Shown here one piece after another: positions 8,774 through 22,695 of a DNA stretch of 64,000 nucleotides. Source of the DNA: Congeria kusceri (lineage: Eukaryota; Mollusca; Bivalvia; Myida; Dreissenidae); contig CM051027.1 of assembly GCA_027627225.1 (NCBI GenBank), forward strand, positions 42,407,618 to 42,471,617, given 5' to 3'. The notes below the pieces were generated by a model, which worked only from the letters and a program-made list of their open reading frames with translations, had not been told where the DNA came from and ran no database searches. Position 1 is the first letter of the stretch; the number at the start of each line of letters is the position of its first letter. A program made the translations under genes and the position numbers.

Positions 8774-10515
8774 ATGGATATAACTGAAAGCTACAAACAC
8801 TGTAGCCACATTCATTTTGAGGTATCGTGTTCGGAAGTGCTTTTGCCATATAACTATGATATTGCCAAGCGTTTCTCTATTCGTTGTGGCAAATTGTGTC
8901 TCTGGAGAAGAATCATCTCAGTTAGCGACCCGTTTCGAAGTTCACAATGTATGTTTATGTAAAAACTATGAAATATATGCAAAACAGTTTGCAACGTAAT
9001 GTATACGTTTCGTAATATTGGCGTTTCCGGTAAAACCTGCGAATGGATATAATTGAAAGCTATAAACACTGTAGCCACACTACTGTCACATTCATATTAA
9101 GGTTTCGACTCCGGAACCGCTTTCGCAATATAACTACAATATTGGAAAGCATTTATAGCTTCGTAGTGCTGAATTGAGTCCTTCGAGATGAATCATTGCG
9201 ATATCATTGCGACAGAGCAAATATCTTAGTAAGCGACACGTTCGGAGCAAATAGATAATCGATGTTTATACAAGAAATATGAAATGTATCCAAAACAGTT
9301 TGCAACGTATTGTATGCGATTTTATCGGCGGTTCCGGTGAAACCTGCCAATTGAAATAAATGGGAGTTATAACTGAGGTAGCAACCCCAATTTTATATTG
9401 ATCTTTTGACAATATGAAGCGCATTCACTTTGCCAAGCGTTTTACTTTTCGTCGGGCTTACTTGAATATTTTCGCTAGAATCTTTGCAATACTTTGGAGA
9501 GTGTAAATTACTCAGATAGCGACGCGTTCGAAGTTCACAATTGATGTTTATGTACAAACTATCAAATGTATCCAAAACAGTTTGCAACGTTTCGTTATAT
9601 TGACGTTTCCGGTGAAACTTGCGAATGGTTATAATTTAAAGCTACAAACAGTGTAGCCACACTAGTGTCACATTCATTTTTAAGGTATCGTGTTCGCAAG
9701 AGCTTTCGCAAGACATAAGTCTCCAAGCGTTTCTCTTTTCGTAGTGTCGAATACTGCATTTATCAGTTAACAATGGATGTTAATGTAAAAACTATGAAAT
9801 ATATCGATTTATCCAATACAGTTTTAATCGAAGATATAAATACGGTCGACACAGTGTTCTGCAACCGATCTATTGGTTATGTGCAAACCACGATCTTTTG
9901 CACGCTAACTTGGATATTGAAATGTATCAAAAACTGTTAGCGCCGTATTGTATATTTTGAAAGCTGCAAACACTGTAAGTTAACGCGTTTGTAAGTGTTT
10001 TCGCAATTTAACTATGATATTGTCGAGCGATTCTCTCTTGGTCGAGCCGAATTGCGTCGCTCGAGAAGAATCATTGCGATACTTTGGACGGAGCAACTAT
10101 CTGTTAGACACGTTTGAAGTTCGTAACCGGTGTTTCAGAAACAAGTCTGAAATACATCAAAAACTGTTTGCAACATTTTGTAATCGTTGCGATTTTATCG
10201 GCGTATCCGGTGAAACCTGCGAACTGTAATAAATGGGAGTTATAATTGAGGTAGAAACCCCAATTTTATATTGATCTTTTGACAAAAATATGAAGCGCAT
10301 TCACTTTGCCAAGCGTTTTACTTTTTGTCGGGCTTGCTTGAATATTTTAGCTAGAATCTTTGCAATACTTTGGAGAGTGTAAATTACTCAGATAGCGACG
10401 CGTTCGATGTTCACAATTGATGTTCATATTTGTTTTTTAATATATCCAAAACTGTTTGCACCGTATTATAAACGTTTCGGTATGTTGGCGTTTCCGTTTC
10501 CGGTGAAACCTGCGA
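8774..10515 (+). repeat. HOR unit 5, hexamer 1742 bp
   Basis: Hexamer with A at 9017 ('cgtaatattgg') and A at 9177 ('gaattgagtcc') in the M1/M2 half. The M5/M6 half carries C at 10089 and the 3-bp insertion near 10284. It is thus the junction unit between the two copies of the 3481-bp duplication. Confidence 0.93.
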
Positions 10516-12254
10516 ATGGATATAACTGAAAGCTACAAACACTGTAGCCACATTCATTTTGAGGTATCGTGTTCGGAAGTGCTTTTGCCATATAACTATG
10601 ATATTGCCAAGCGTTTCTCTATTCGTTGTGGCAAATTGTGTCTCTGGAGAAGAATCATCTCAGTTAGCGACCCGTTTCGAAGTTCACAATGTATGTTTAT
10701 GTAAAAACTATGAAATATATGCAAAACAGTTTGCAACGTAATGTATACGTTTCGTAATGTTGGCGTTTCCGGTAAAACATGCGAATGGATATAATTGAAA
10801 GCTATAAACACTGTAGCCACACTACTGTCACATTCATATTAAGGTTTCGACTCCGGAACCGCTTTCGCAATATAACTACAATATTGGAAAGCATTTATAG
10901 CTTCGTAGTGCTGAATTGCGTCCTTCGAGATGAATCATTGCGATATCATTGCGACAGAGCAAATATCTTAGTAAGCGACACGTTCGGAGCAAATAGATAA
11001 TCGATGTTTATACAAGAAATATGAAATGTATCCAAAACAGTTTGCAACGTATTCTATGCGTATTTATCGGCGGTTCCGGTGAAACCTGCCAATTGAAATA
11101 AATGGGAGTTATAACTGAGGTAGCAACCCCAATTTTATATTGATCTTTTGACAATATGAAGCGCATTCACTTTGCCAAGCGTTTTACATTTCGTCGGGCT
11201 TACTTGAATATTTTCGCTAGAATCTTTGCAATACTTTGGAGAGTGTAAATTACTCAGATAGCGACGCGTTCGAAGTTCACAATTGATGTTTATGTAGAAA
11301 CTATCAAATGTATCCAAAACAGTTTGCAACGTTTCGTTATATTGACGTTTCCGGTGAAACTTGCGAATGGTTATAATTTAAAGCTACAAACAGTGTAGCC
11401 ACACTAGTGTCACATTCATTTTTAAGGTATCGTGTTCGCAAGAGCTTTCGCAAGACATAAGTCTCCAAGCGTTTCTCTTTTCGTAGTGTCGAATACTGCA
11501 TTTATCAGTTAACAATGGATGTTAATGTAAAAACTATGAAATATATCGATTTATCCAATACAGTTTTAATCGAAGATATAAATACGGTCGACACAGTGTT
11601 CTGCAACCGATCTATTGGTTATGTGCAAACCACGATCTTTTGCACGCTAACTTGGATATTGAAATGTATCAAAAACTGTTAGCGCCGTATTGTATATTTT
11701 GAAAGCTGCAAACACTGTAAGTTAACGCGTTTGTAAGTGTTTTCGCAATTTAACTATGATATTGTCGAGCGATTCTCTCTTGGTCGAGCCGAATTGCGTC
11801 GCTCGAGAAGAATCATTGCGATACTTTGGAGGGAGCAACTATCTGTTAGACACGTTTGAAGTTCGTAACCGGTGTTTCAGAAACAAGTCTGAAATACATC
11901 AAAAACTGTTTGCAACATTTTGTAATCGTTGCGATTTTATCGGCGTATCCGGTGAAACCTGCGAACTGAAATAAATGGGAGTTATAATTGAGGTAGCAAC
12001 CCCAATTTTATATTGATCTTATGACAATATGAAGCGCATTCACTTTGCCAAGCGTTTTACTTTTTGTCGGGCTTGCTTGAATATTTTAGCTAGAATCTTT
12101 GCAATACTTTGGAGAGTGTAAATTACTCAGATAGCGACGCGTTCGATGTTCACAATTGATGTTCATATTTGTTTTTTAATATATCCAAAACTGTTTGCAC
12201 CGTATTATAAACGTTTCGGTATGTTGGCGTTTCCGTTTCCGGTGAAACCTGCGA
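10516..12254 (+). repeat. HOR unit 6, hexamer 1739 bp
   Basis: Copy of unit 4 at +3481 bp, sharing A at 10779, the 'ttctatgcgtattt' form near 11052, A at 11188 and A at 12021. Confidence 0.93.
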
Positions 12255-13993
12255 ATGGATATAACTGAAAGCTACAAACACTGTAGCCACATTCATTTTG
12301 AGGTATCGTGTTCGGAAGTGCTTTTGCCATATAACTATGATATTGCCAAGCGTTTCTCTATTCGTTGTGGCAAATTGTGTCTCTGGAGAAGAATCATCTC
12401 AGTTAGCGACCCGTTTCGAAGTTCACAATGTATGTTTATGTAAAAACTATGAAATATATGCAAAACAGTTTGCAACGTAATGTATACGTTTCGTAATATT
12501 GGCGTTTCCGGTAAAACCTGCGAATGGATATAATTGAAAGCTATAAACACTGTAGCCACACTACTGTCACATTCATATTAAGGTTTCGACTCCGGAACCG
12601 CTTTCGCAATATAACTACAATATTGGAAAGCATTTATAGCTTCGTAGTGCTGAATTGAGTCCTTCGAGATGAATCATTGCGATATCATTGCGACAGAGCA
12701 AATATCTTAGTAAGCGACACGTTCGGAGCAAATAGATAATCGATGTTTATACAAGAAATATGAAATGTATCCAAAACAGTTTGCAACGTATTGTATGCGA
12801 TTTTATCGGCGGTTCCGGTGAAACCTGCCAATTGAAATAAATGGGAGTTATAACTGAGGTAGCAACCCCAATTTTATATTGATCTTTTGACAATATGAAG
12901 CGCATTCACTTTGCCAAGCGTTTTACTTTTCGTCGGGCTTACTTGAATATTTTCGCTAGAATCTTTGCAATACTTTGGAGAGTGTAAATTACTCAGATAG
13001 CGACGCGTTCGAAGTTCACAATTGATGTTTATGTAGAAACTATCAAATGTATCCAAAACAGTTTGCAACGTTTCGTTATATTGACGTTTCCGGTGAAACT
13101 TGCGAATGGTTATAATTTAAAGCTACAAACAGTGTAGCCACACTAGTGTCACATTCATTTTTAAGGTATCGTGTTCGCAAGAGCTTTCGCAAGACATAAG
13201 TCTCCAAGCGTTTCTCTTTTCGTAGTGTCGAATACTGCATTTATCAGTTAACAATGGATGTTAATGTAAAAACTATGAAATATATCGATTTATCCAATAC
13301 AGTTTTAATCGAAGATATAAATACGGTCGACACAGTGTTCTGCAACCGATCTATTGGTTATGTGCAAACCACGATCTTTTGCACGCTAACTTGGATATTG
13401 AAATGTATCAAAAACTGTTAGCGCCGTATTGTATATTTTGAAAGCTGCAAACACTGTAAGTTAACGCGTTTGTAAGTGTTTTCGCAATTTAACTATGATA
13501 TTGTCGAGCGATTCTCTCTTGGTCGAGCCGAATTGCGTCGCTCGAGAAGAATCATTGCGATACTTTGGAGGGAGCAACTATCTGTTAGACACGTTTGAAG
13601 TTCGTAACCGGTGTTTCAGAAACAAGTCTGAAATACATCAAAAACTGTTTGCAACATTTTGTAATCGTTGCGATTTTATCGGCGTATCCGGAGAAACCTG
13701 CGAACTGAAATAAATGGGAGTTATAATTGAGGTAGAAACCCCAATTTTATATTGATCTTTTGACAATATGAAGCGCATTCACTTTGCCAAGCGTTTTACT
13801 TTTTGTCGGGCTTGCTTGAATATTTTAGCTCGAATCTTTGCAATACTTTGGAGAGTGTAAATTACTCAGATAGCGACGCGTTCGATGTTCACAATTGATG
13901 TTCATATTTGTTTTTTAATATATCCAAAACTGTTTGCACCGTATTATAAACGTTTCGGTATGTTGGCGTTTCCGTTTCCGGTGAAACCTGCGA
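12255..13993 (+). repeat. HOR unit 7, hexamer 1739 bp
   Basis: Shares A at 12498 and A at 12658 with unit 5. From position 13036 (G in 'gtagaaac' of M3) onward it departs from unit 5, marking the end of the 3481-bp duplication. M6 has 'gtagaaacccc' and 'agctcgaatc'; 'tccggagaaacc' near 13690 is private. Confidence 0.93.
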
Positions 13994-16605
13994 ATGGATA
14001 TAACTGAAAGCTACAAACACTGTAGCCACATTCATTTTGAGGTATCGTGTTCGGAAGTGCTTTTGCCATATAACTATGATATTGCCAAGCGTTTCTCTAT
14101 TCGTTGTGGCAAATTGTGTCTCTGGAGAAGAATCATCTCAGTTAGCGACCCGTTTCGAAGTTCACAATGTATGTTTATGTAAAAACTATGAAATATATAC
14201 AAAACAGTTTGCAACGTAATGTATACGTTTCGTAATGTTGGCGTTTCCGGTAAAACCTGCGAATGGATATAATTGAAAGCTATAAACACTGTAGCCACAC
14301 TACTGTCACATTCATATTAAGGTTTCGACTCCGGAACCGCTTTCGCAATATAACTACAATATTGGAAAGCATTTATAGCTTCGTAGTGCTGAATTGCGTC
14401 CTTCGAGATGAATCATTGCGATATCATTGCGACAGAGCAAATATCTTAGTAAGCGACACGTTCGGAGCAAATAGATAATCGATGTTTATACAAGAAATAT
14501 GAAATGTATCCAAAACAGTTTGCAACGTATTGTATGCGATTTTATCGGCGGTTCCGGTGAAACCTGCCAATTGAAATAAATGGGAGTTATAACTGAGGTA
14601 GCAACCCCAATTTTATATTGATCTTTTGACAATATGAAGCGCATTCACTTTGCCAAGCGTTTTACTTTTCGTCGGGCTTACTTGAATATTTTCGCTCGAA
14701 TCTTTGCTATACTTTGGAGAGTGTAAATTACTCAGATAGCGACGCGTTCGAAGTTCACAATTGATGTTTATGTACAAACTATCAAATGTATCCAAAACAG
14801 TTTGCAACGTTTCGTTATATTGACGTTTCCGGTGAAACTTGCGAATGGTTATAATTTAAAGCTACAAACAGTGTAGCCACACTAGTGTCACATTCATTTT
14901 TAAGGTATCGTGTTCGCAAGAGCTTTCGCAAGACATAAGTCTCCAAGCGTTTCTCTTTTCGTAGTGTCGAATACTGCATTTATCAGTTAACAATGGATGT
15001 TAATGTAAAAACTATGAAATATATCGATTTATCCAATACAGTTTTAATCGAAGATATAAATACGGTCGACACAGTGTTCTGCAACCGATCTATTGGTTAT
15101 GTGCAAACCACGATCTTTTGCACGCTAACTTGGATATTGAAATGTATCAAAAACTGTTAGCGCCGTATTGTATATTTTGAAAGCTGCAAACACTGTAAGT
15201 TAACGCGTTTGTAAGTGTTTTCGCAATTTAACTATGATATTGTCGAGCGATTCTCTCTTGGTCGAGCCGAATTGCGTCGCTCGAGAAGAATCATTGCGAT
15301 ACTTTGGAGGGAGCAACTATCTGTTAGACACGTTTGAAGTTCGTAACCGGTGTTTCAGAAACAAGTCTGAAATACATCAAAAACTGTTTGCAACATGATG
15401 TAATCATTGTGATTTTATCGGCGTATCCGGTGAAACCTGCCAACTGAAATAAATTTGAGTTATAATTGAGGTAGCAACCCCAATTTTATATTGATCTTTT
15501 GACAATATGAAGCGCATTCACTTTGCCAAGCGTTTTACTTTTCGTCGGGCTTACTTGAATATTTTCGCTAGAATCTTTGCAATACTTTGGAGAGTGTAAA
15601 TTACTCAGATAGCGACGCGTTCGAAGTTCACAATTGATGTTTATGTAGAAACTATCAAATGTATCCAAAACAGTTTGCAACGTTTCGTTATATTGACGTT
15701 TCCGGTGAAACTTGCGAATGGTTATAATTTAAAGCTACAAACAGTGTAGCCACACTAGTGTCACATTCATTTTTAAGGTATCGTGTTCGCAAGAGCTTTC
15801 GCAAGACATAAGTCTCCAAGCGTTTCTCTTTTCGTAGTGTCGAATACTGCATTTATCAGTTAACAATGGATGTTAATGTAAAAACTATGAAATATATCGA
15901 TTTATCCAATACAGTTTTAATCGAAGATATAAATACGGTCGACACAGTGTTCTGCAACCGATCTATTGGTTATGTGCAAACCACGATCTTTTGCACGCTA
16001 ACTTGGATATTGAAATGTATCAAAAACTGTTAGCGCCGTATTGTATATTTTGAAAGCTGCAAACACTGTAAGTTAACGCGTTTGTAAGTGTTTTCGCAAT
16101 TTAACTATGATATTGTCGAGCGATTCTCTCTTGGTCGAGCCGAATTGCGTCGCTCGAGAAGAATCATTGCGATACTTTGGAGGGAGCAACTATCTGTTAG
16201 ACACGTTTGAAGTTCGTAACCGGTGTTTCAGAAACAAGTCTGAAATACATCAAAAACTGTTTGCAACATTTTGTAATCGTTGCGATTTTATCGGCGTATC
16301 CGGTGAAACCTGCGAACTGAAATAAATGGGAGTTATAATTGAGGTAGCAACCCCAATTTTATATTGATCTTTTGACAATATGAAGCGCATTCACTTTGCC
16401 AAGCGTTTTACTTTTTGTCGGGCTTGCTTGAATATTTTAGCTAGAATCTTTGCAATACTTTGGAGAGTGTAAATTACTCAGATAGCGACGCGTTCGATGT
16501 TCACAATTGATGTTCATATTTGTTTTTTAATATATCCAAAACTGTTTGCACCGTATTATAAACGTTTCGGTATGTTGGCGTTTCCGTTTCCGGTGAAACC
16601 TGCGA
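13994..16605 (+). repeat. HOR unit 8, nonamer 2612 bp
   Basis: M1 13994, M2 14263, M3* 14570, M4 14845, M5v 15167, M6/M3 hybrid 15443, M4 15718, M5 16040, M6 16316. It has A at 14199 ('atatatac') and T at 15410 in M5v, both repeated in unit 10 at +4351 bp. Confidence 0.93.
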
Positions 16606-18344
16606 ATGGATATAACTGAAAGCTACAAACACTGTAGCCACATTCATTTTGAGGTATCGTGTTCGGAAGTGCTTTTGCCATATAACTATGATATTGCCAA
16701 GCGTTTCTCTATTCGTTGTGGCAAATTGTGTCTCTGGAGAAGAATCATCTCAGTTAGCGACCCGTTTCGAAGTTCACAATGTATGTTTATGTAAAAACTA
16801 TGAAATATATGCAAAACAGTTTGCAACGTAATGTATACGTTTCGTTATGTTGGCGTTTCCGGTAAAACCTGCGAATGGATATAATTGAAAGCTATAAACA
16901 CTGTAGCCACACTACTGTCACATTCATATTAAGGTTTCGACTCCGGAACCGCTTTCGCAATATAACTACAATATTGGAAAGCATTTATAGCTTCGTAGTG
17001 CTGAATTGCGTCCTTCGAGATGAATCATTGCGATATCATTGCGACAGAGCAAATATCTTAGTAAGCGACACGTTCGGAGCAAATAGATAATCGATGTTTA
17101 TACAAGAAATATGAAATGTATCCAAAACAGTTTGCAACGTATTGTATGCGATTTTATTGGCGGTTCCGGTGAAACCTGCCAATTGAAATAAATGGGAGTT
17201 ATAACTGAGGTAGCAACCCCAATTTTATATTGATCTTTTGACAATATGAAGCGCATTCACTTTGCCAAGCGTTTTACTTTTCGTCGGGCTTACTTGAATA
17301 TTTTCGCTAGAATCTTTGCAATACTTTGGAGAGTGTAAATTACTCAGATAGCGACGCGTTCGAAGTTCACAATTGATGTTTATGTACAAACTATCAAATG
17401 TATCCAAAACAGTTTGCAACGTTTCGTTATATTGACGTTTCCGGTGAAACTTGCGAATGGTTATAATTTAAAGCTACAAACAGTGTAGCCACACTAGTGT
17501 CACATTCATTTTTAAGGTATCGTGTTCGCAAGAGCTTTCGCAAGACATAAGTCTCCAAGCGTTTCTCTTTTCGTAGTGTCGAATACTGCATTTATCAGTT
17601 AACAATGGATGTTAATGTAAAAACTATGAAATATATCGATTTATCCAATACAGTTTTAATCGAAGATATAAATACGGTCGACACAGTGTTCTGCAACCGA
17701 TCTATTGGTTATGTGCAAACCACGATCTTTTGCACGCTAACTTGGATATTGAAATGTATCAAAAACTGTTAGCGCCGTATTGTATATTTTGAAAGCTGCA
17801 AACACTGTAAGTTAACGCGTTTGTAAGTGTTTTCGCAATTTAACTATGATATTGTCGAGCGATTCTCTCTTGGTCGAGCCGAATTGCGTCGCTCGAGAAG
17901 AATCATTGCGATACTTTGGAGGGAGCAACTATCTGTTAGACACGTTTGAAGTTCGTAACCGGTGTTTCAGAAACAAGTCTGAAATACATCAAAAACTGTT
18001 TGCAACATTTTGTAATCGTTGCGATTTTATCGGCGTATCCGGTGAAACCTGCGAACTGAAATAAATGGGAGTTATAATTGAGGTAGCAACCCCTATTTTA
18101 TATTGATCTTATGACAATATGAAGCGCATTCACTTTGCCAAGCGTTTTACTTTTTGTCGGGCTTGCTTGAATATTTTAGCTCGAATCTTTGCAATACTTT
18201 GGAGAGTGTAAATTACTCAGATAGCGACGCGTTCGATGTTCACAATTGATGTTCATATTTGTTTTTTAATATATCCAAAACTGTTTGCACCGTATTATAA
18301 ACGTTTCGGTATGTTGGCGTTTCCGTTTCCGGTGAAACCTGCGA
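16606..18344 (+). repeat. HOR unit 9, hexamer 1739 bp
   Basis: Hexamer with T at 16846 ('cgttatgttgg'), T at 18094 ('cccctatttt') and the M6 form 'atcttatgac'. All are shared with unit 11 at +4351 bp. A private T occurs at 17158 ('tttattggcgg'). Confidence 0.93.
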
Positions 18345-20956
18345 ATGGATATAACTGAAAGCTACAAACACTGTAGCCACATTCATTTTGAGGTATCGTG
18401 TTCGGAAGTGCTTTTGCCATATAACTATGATATTGCCAAGCGTTTCTCTATTCGTTGTGGCAAATTGTGTCTCTGGAGAAGAATCATCTCAGTTAGCGAC
18501 CCGTTTCGAAGTTCACAATGTATGTTTATGTAAAAACTATGAAATATATACAAAACAGTTTGCAACGTAATGTATACGTTTCGTAATGTTGGCGTTTCCG
18601 GTAAAACCTGCGAATGGATATAATTGAAAGCTATAAACACTGTAGCCACACTACTGTCACATTCATATTAAGGTTTCGACTCCGGAACCGCTTTCGCAAT
18701 ATAACTACAATATTGGAAAGCATTTATAGCTTCGTAGTGCTGAATTGCGTCCTTCGAGATGAATCATTGCGATATCATTGCGACAGAGCAAATATCTTAG
18801 TAAGCGACACGTTCGGAGCAAATAGATAATCGATGTTTATACAAGAAATATGAAATGTATCCAAAACAGTTTGCAACGTATTGTATGCGATTTTATCGGC
18901 GGTTCCGGTGAAACCTGCCAATTGAAATAAATGGGAGTTATAACTGAGGTAGCAACCCCAATTTTATATTGATCTTTTGACAATATGAAGCGCATTCACT
19001 TTGCCAAGCGTTTTACTTTTCGTCGGGCTTACTTGAATATTTTCGCTCGAATCTTTGCTATACTTTGGAGAGTGTAAATTACTCAGATAGCGACGCGTTC
19101 GAAGTTCACAATTGATGTTTATGTACAAACTATCAAATGTATCCAAAACAGTTTGCAACGTTTCGTTATATTGACGTTTCCGGTGAAACTTGCGAATGGT
19201 TATAATTTAAAGCTACAAACAGTGTAGCCACACTAGTGTCACATTCATTTTTAAGGTATCGTGTTCGCAAGAGCTTTCGCAAGACATAAGTCTCCAAGCG
19301 TTTCTCTTTTCGTAGTGTCGAATACTGCATTTATCAGTTAACAATGGATGTTAATGTAAAAACTATGAAATATATCGATTTATCCAATACAGTTTTAATC
19401 GAAGATATAAATACGGTCGACACAGTGTTCTGCAACCGATCTATTGGTTATGTGCAAACCACGATCTTTTGCACGCTAACTTGGATATTGAAATGTATCA
19501 AAAACTGTTAGCGCCGTATTGTATATTTTGAAAGCTGCAAACACTGTAAGTTAACGCGTTTGTAAGTGTTTTCGCAATTTAACTATGATATTGTCGAGCG
19601 ATTCTCTCTTGGTCGAGCCGAATTGCGTCGCTCGAGAAGAATCATTGCGATACTTTGGAGGGAGCAACTATCTGTTAGACACGTTTGAAGTTCGTAACCG
19701 GTGTTTCAGAAACAAGTCTGAAATACATCAAAAACTGTTTGCAACATGATGTAATCATTGTGATTTTATCGGCGTATCCGGTGAAACCTGCCAACTGAAA
19801 TAAATTTGAGTTATAATTGAGGTAGCAACCCCAATTTTATATTGATCTTTTGACAATATGAAGCGCATTCACTTTGCCAAGCGTTTTACTTTTCGTCGGG
19901 CTTACTTGAATATTTTCGCTAGAATCTTTGCAATACTTTGGAGAGTGTAAATTACTCAGATAGCGACGCGTTCGAAGTTCACAATTGATGTTTATGTAGA
20001 AACTATCAAATGTATCCAAAACAGTTTGCAACGTTTCGTTATATTGACGTTTCCGGTGAAACTTGCGAATGGTTATAATTTAAAGCTACAAACAGTGTAG
20101 CCACACTAGTGTCACATTCATTTTTAAGGTATCGTGTTCGCAAGAGCTTTCGCAAGACATAAGTCTCCAAGCGTTTCTCTTTTCGTAGTGTCGAATACTG
20201 CATTTATCAGTTAACAATGGATGTTAATGTAAAAACTATGAAATATATCGATTTATCCAATACAGTTTTAATCGAAGATATAAATACGGTCGACACAGTG
20301 TTCTGCAACCGATCTATTGGTTATGTGCAAACCACGATCTTTTGCACGCTAACTTGGATATTGAAATGTATCAAAAACTGTTAGCGCCGTATTGTATATT
20401 TTGAAAGCTGCAAACACTGTAAGTTAACGCGTTTGTAAGTGTTTTCGCAATTTAACTATGATATTGTCGAGCGATTCTCTCTTGGTCGAGCCGAATTGCG
20501 TCGCTCGAGAAGAATCATTGCGATACTTTGGAGGGAGCAACTATCTGTTAGACACGTTTGAAGTTCGTAACCGGTGTTTCAGAAACAAGTCTGAAATACA
20601 TCAAAAACTGTTTGCAACATTTTGTAATCGTTGCGATTTTATCGGCGTATCCGGTGAAACCTGCGAACTGAAATAAATGGGAGTTATAATTGAGGTAGCA
20701 ACCCCAATTTTATATTGATCTTTTGACAATATGAAGCGCATTCACTTTGCCAAGCGTTTTACTTTTTGTCGGGCTTGCTTGAATATTTTAGCTAGAATCT
20801 TTGCAATACTTTGGAGAGTGTAAATTACTCAGATAGCGACGCGTTCGATGTTCACAATTGATGTTCATATTTGTTTTTTAATATATCCAAAACTGTTTGC
20901 ACCGTATTATAAACGTTTCGGTATGTTGGCGTTTCCGTTTCCGGTGAAACCTGCGA
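18345..20956 (+). repeat. HOR unit 10, nonamer 2612 bp
   Basis: Near-exact copy of unit 8 at +4351 bp, with M3*, M5v ('catgat' at 19745, T at 19761) and the M6/M3 hybrid. Confidence 0.93.
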
Positions 20957-22695
20957 ATGGATATAACTGAAAGCTACAAACACTGTAGCCACATTCATTT
21001 TGAGGTATCGTGTTCGGAAGTGCTTTTGCCATATAACTATGATATTGCCAAGCGTTTCTCTATTCGTTGTGGCAAATTGTGTCTCTGGAGAAGAATCATC
21101 TCAGTTAGCGACCCGTTTCGAAGTTCACAATGTATGTTTATGTAAAAACTATGAAATATATGCAAAACAGTTTGCAACGTAATGTATACGTTTCGTTATG
21201 TTGGCGTTTCCGGTAAAACCTGCGAATGGATATAATTGAAAGCTATAAACACTGTAGCCACACTACTGTCACATTCATATTAAGGTTTCGACTCCGGAAC
21301 CGCTTTCGCAATATAACTACAATATTGGAAAGCATTTATAGCTTCGTAGTGCTGAATTGCGTCCTTCGAGATGAATCATTGCGATATCATTGCGACAGAG
21401 CAAATATCTTAGTAAGCGACACGTTCGGAGCAAATAGATAATCGATGTTTATACAAGAAATATGAAATGTATCCAAAACAGTTTGCAACGTATTGTATGC
21501 GATTTTATCGGCGGTTCCGGTGAAACCTGCCAATTGAAATAAATGGGAGTTATAACTGAGGTAGCAACCCCAATTTTATATTGATCTTTTGACAATATGA
21601 AGCGCATTCACTTTGCCAAGCGTTTTACTTTTCGTCGGGCTTACTTGAATATTTTCGCTAGAATCTTTGCAATACTTTGGAGAGTGTAAATTACTCAGAT
21701 AGCGACGCGTTCGAAGTTCACAATTGATGTTTATGTACAAACTATCAAATGTATCCAAAACAGTTTGCAACGTTTCGTTATATTGACGTTTCCGGTGAAA
21801 CTTGCGAATGGTTATAATTTAAAGCTACAAACAGTGTAGCCACACTAGTGTCACATTCATTTTTAAGGTATCGTGTTCGCAAGAGCTTTCGCAAGACATA
21901 AGTCTCCAAGCGTTTCTCTTTTCGTAGTGTCGAATACTGCATTTATCAGTTAACAATGGATGTTAATGTAAAAACTATGAAATATATCGATTTATCCAAT
22001 ACAGTTTTAATCGAAGATATAAATACGGTCGACACAGTGTTCTGCAACCGATCTATTGGTTATGTGCAAACCACGATCTTTTGCACGCTAACTTGGATAT
22101 TGAAATGTATCAAAAACTGTTAGCGCCGTATTGTATATTTTGAAAGCTGCAAACACTGTAAGTTAACGCGTTTGTAAGTGTTTTCGCAATTTAACTATGA
22201 TATTGTCGAGCGATTCTCTCTTGGTCGAGCCGAATTGCGTCGCTCGAGAAGAATCATTGCGATACTTTGGAGGGAGCAACTATCTGTTAGACACGTTTGA
22301 AGTTCGTAACCGGTGTTTCAGAAACAAGTCTGAAATACATCAAAAACTGTTTGCAACATTTTGTAATCGTTGCGATTTTATCGGCGTATCCGGTGAAACC
22401 TGCGAACTGAAATAAATGGGAGTTATAATTGAGGTAGCAACCCCTATTTTATATTGATCTTATGACAATATGAAGCGCATTCACTTTGCCAAGCGTTTTA
22501 CTTTTTGTCGGGCTTGCTTGAATATTTTCGCTAGAATCTTTGCAATACTTTGGAGAGTGTAAATTACTCAGATAGCGACGCGTTCGATGTTCACAATTGA
22601 TGTTCATATTTGTTTTTTAATATATCCAAAACTGTTTGCACCGTATTATAAACGTTTCGGTATGTTGGCGTTTCCGTTTCCGGTGAAACCTGCGA
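20957..22695 (+). repeat. HOR unit 11, hexamer 1739 bp
   Basis: Copy of unit 9 at +4351 bp (T at 21197, T at 22445). Its M6 reads 'atattttcgctagaatc', with the M3-type base in an otherwise M6 monomer, which suggests short conversion from M3. Confidence 0.93.

Larger units (their letters stand above)
6078..13035 (+). repeat. Tandem duplication, period 3481 bp
   Basis: At least eight uncommon variants recur at exactly +3481 bp: 6608/10089, the 3-bp insertion near 6804/10285, 7298/10779, 7573/11054, 7707/11188, 8540/12021, 9017/12498 and 9177/12658. The match breaks at 6077 against 9558 and at 9555 against 13036. Two consecutive hexamers (1742+1739) were therefore duplicated as a block. Confidence 0.9.
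13744..22445 (+). repeat. Tandem duplication, period 4351 bp (nonamer plus hexamer)
   Basis: Shared rare variants at +4351 bp are 14199/18550, 15410/19761, 16846/21197 and 18094/22445. Mismatches at 13736/18087 and 13743/18094 on the left, and between 18178 and 22529 on the right, bound the block. Limits are approximate. Confidence 0.88.
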
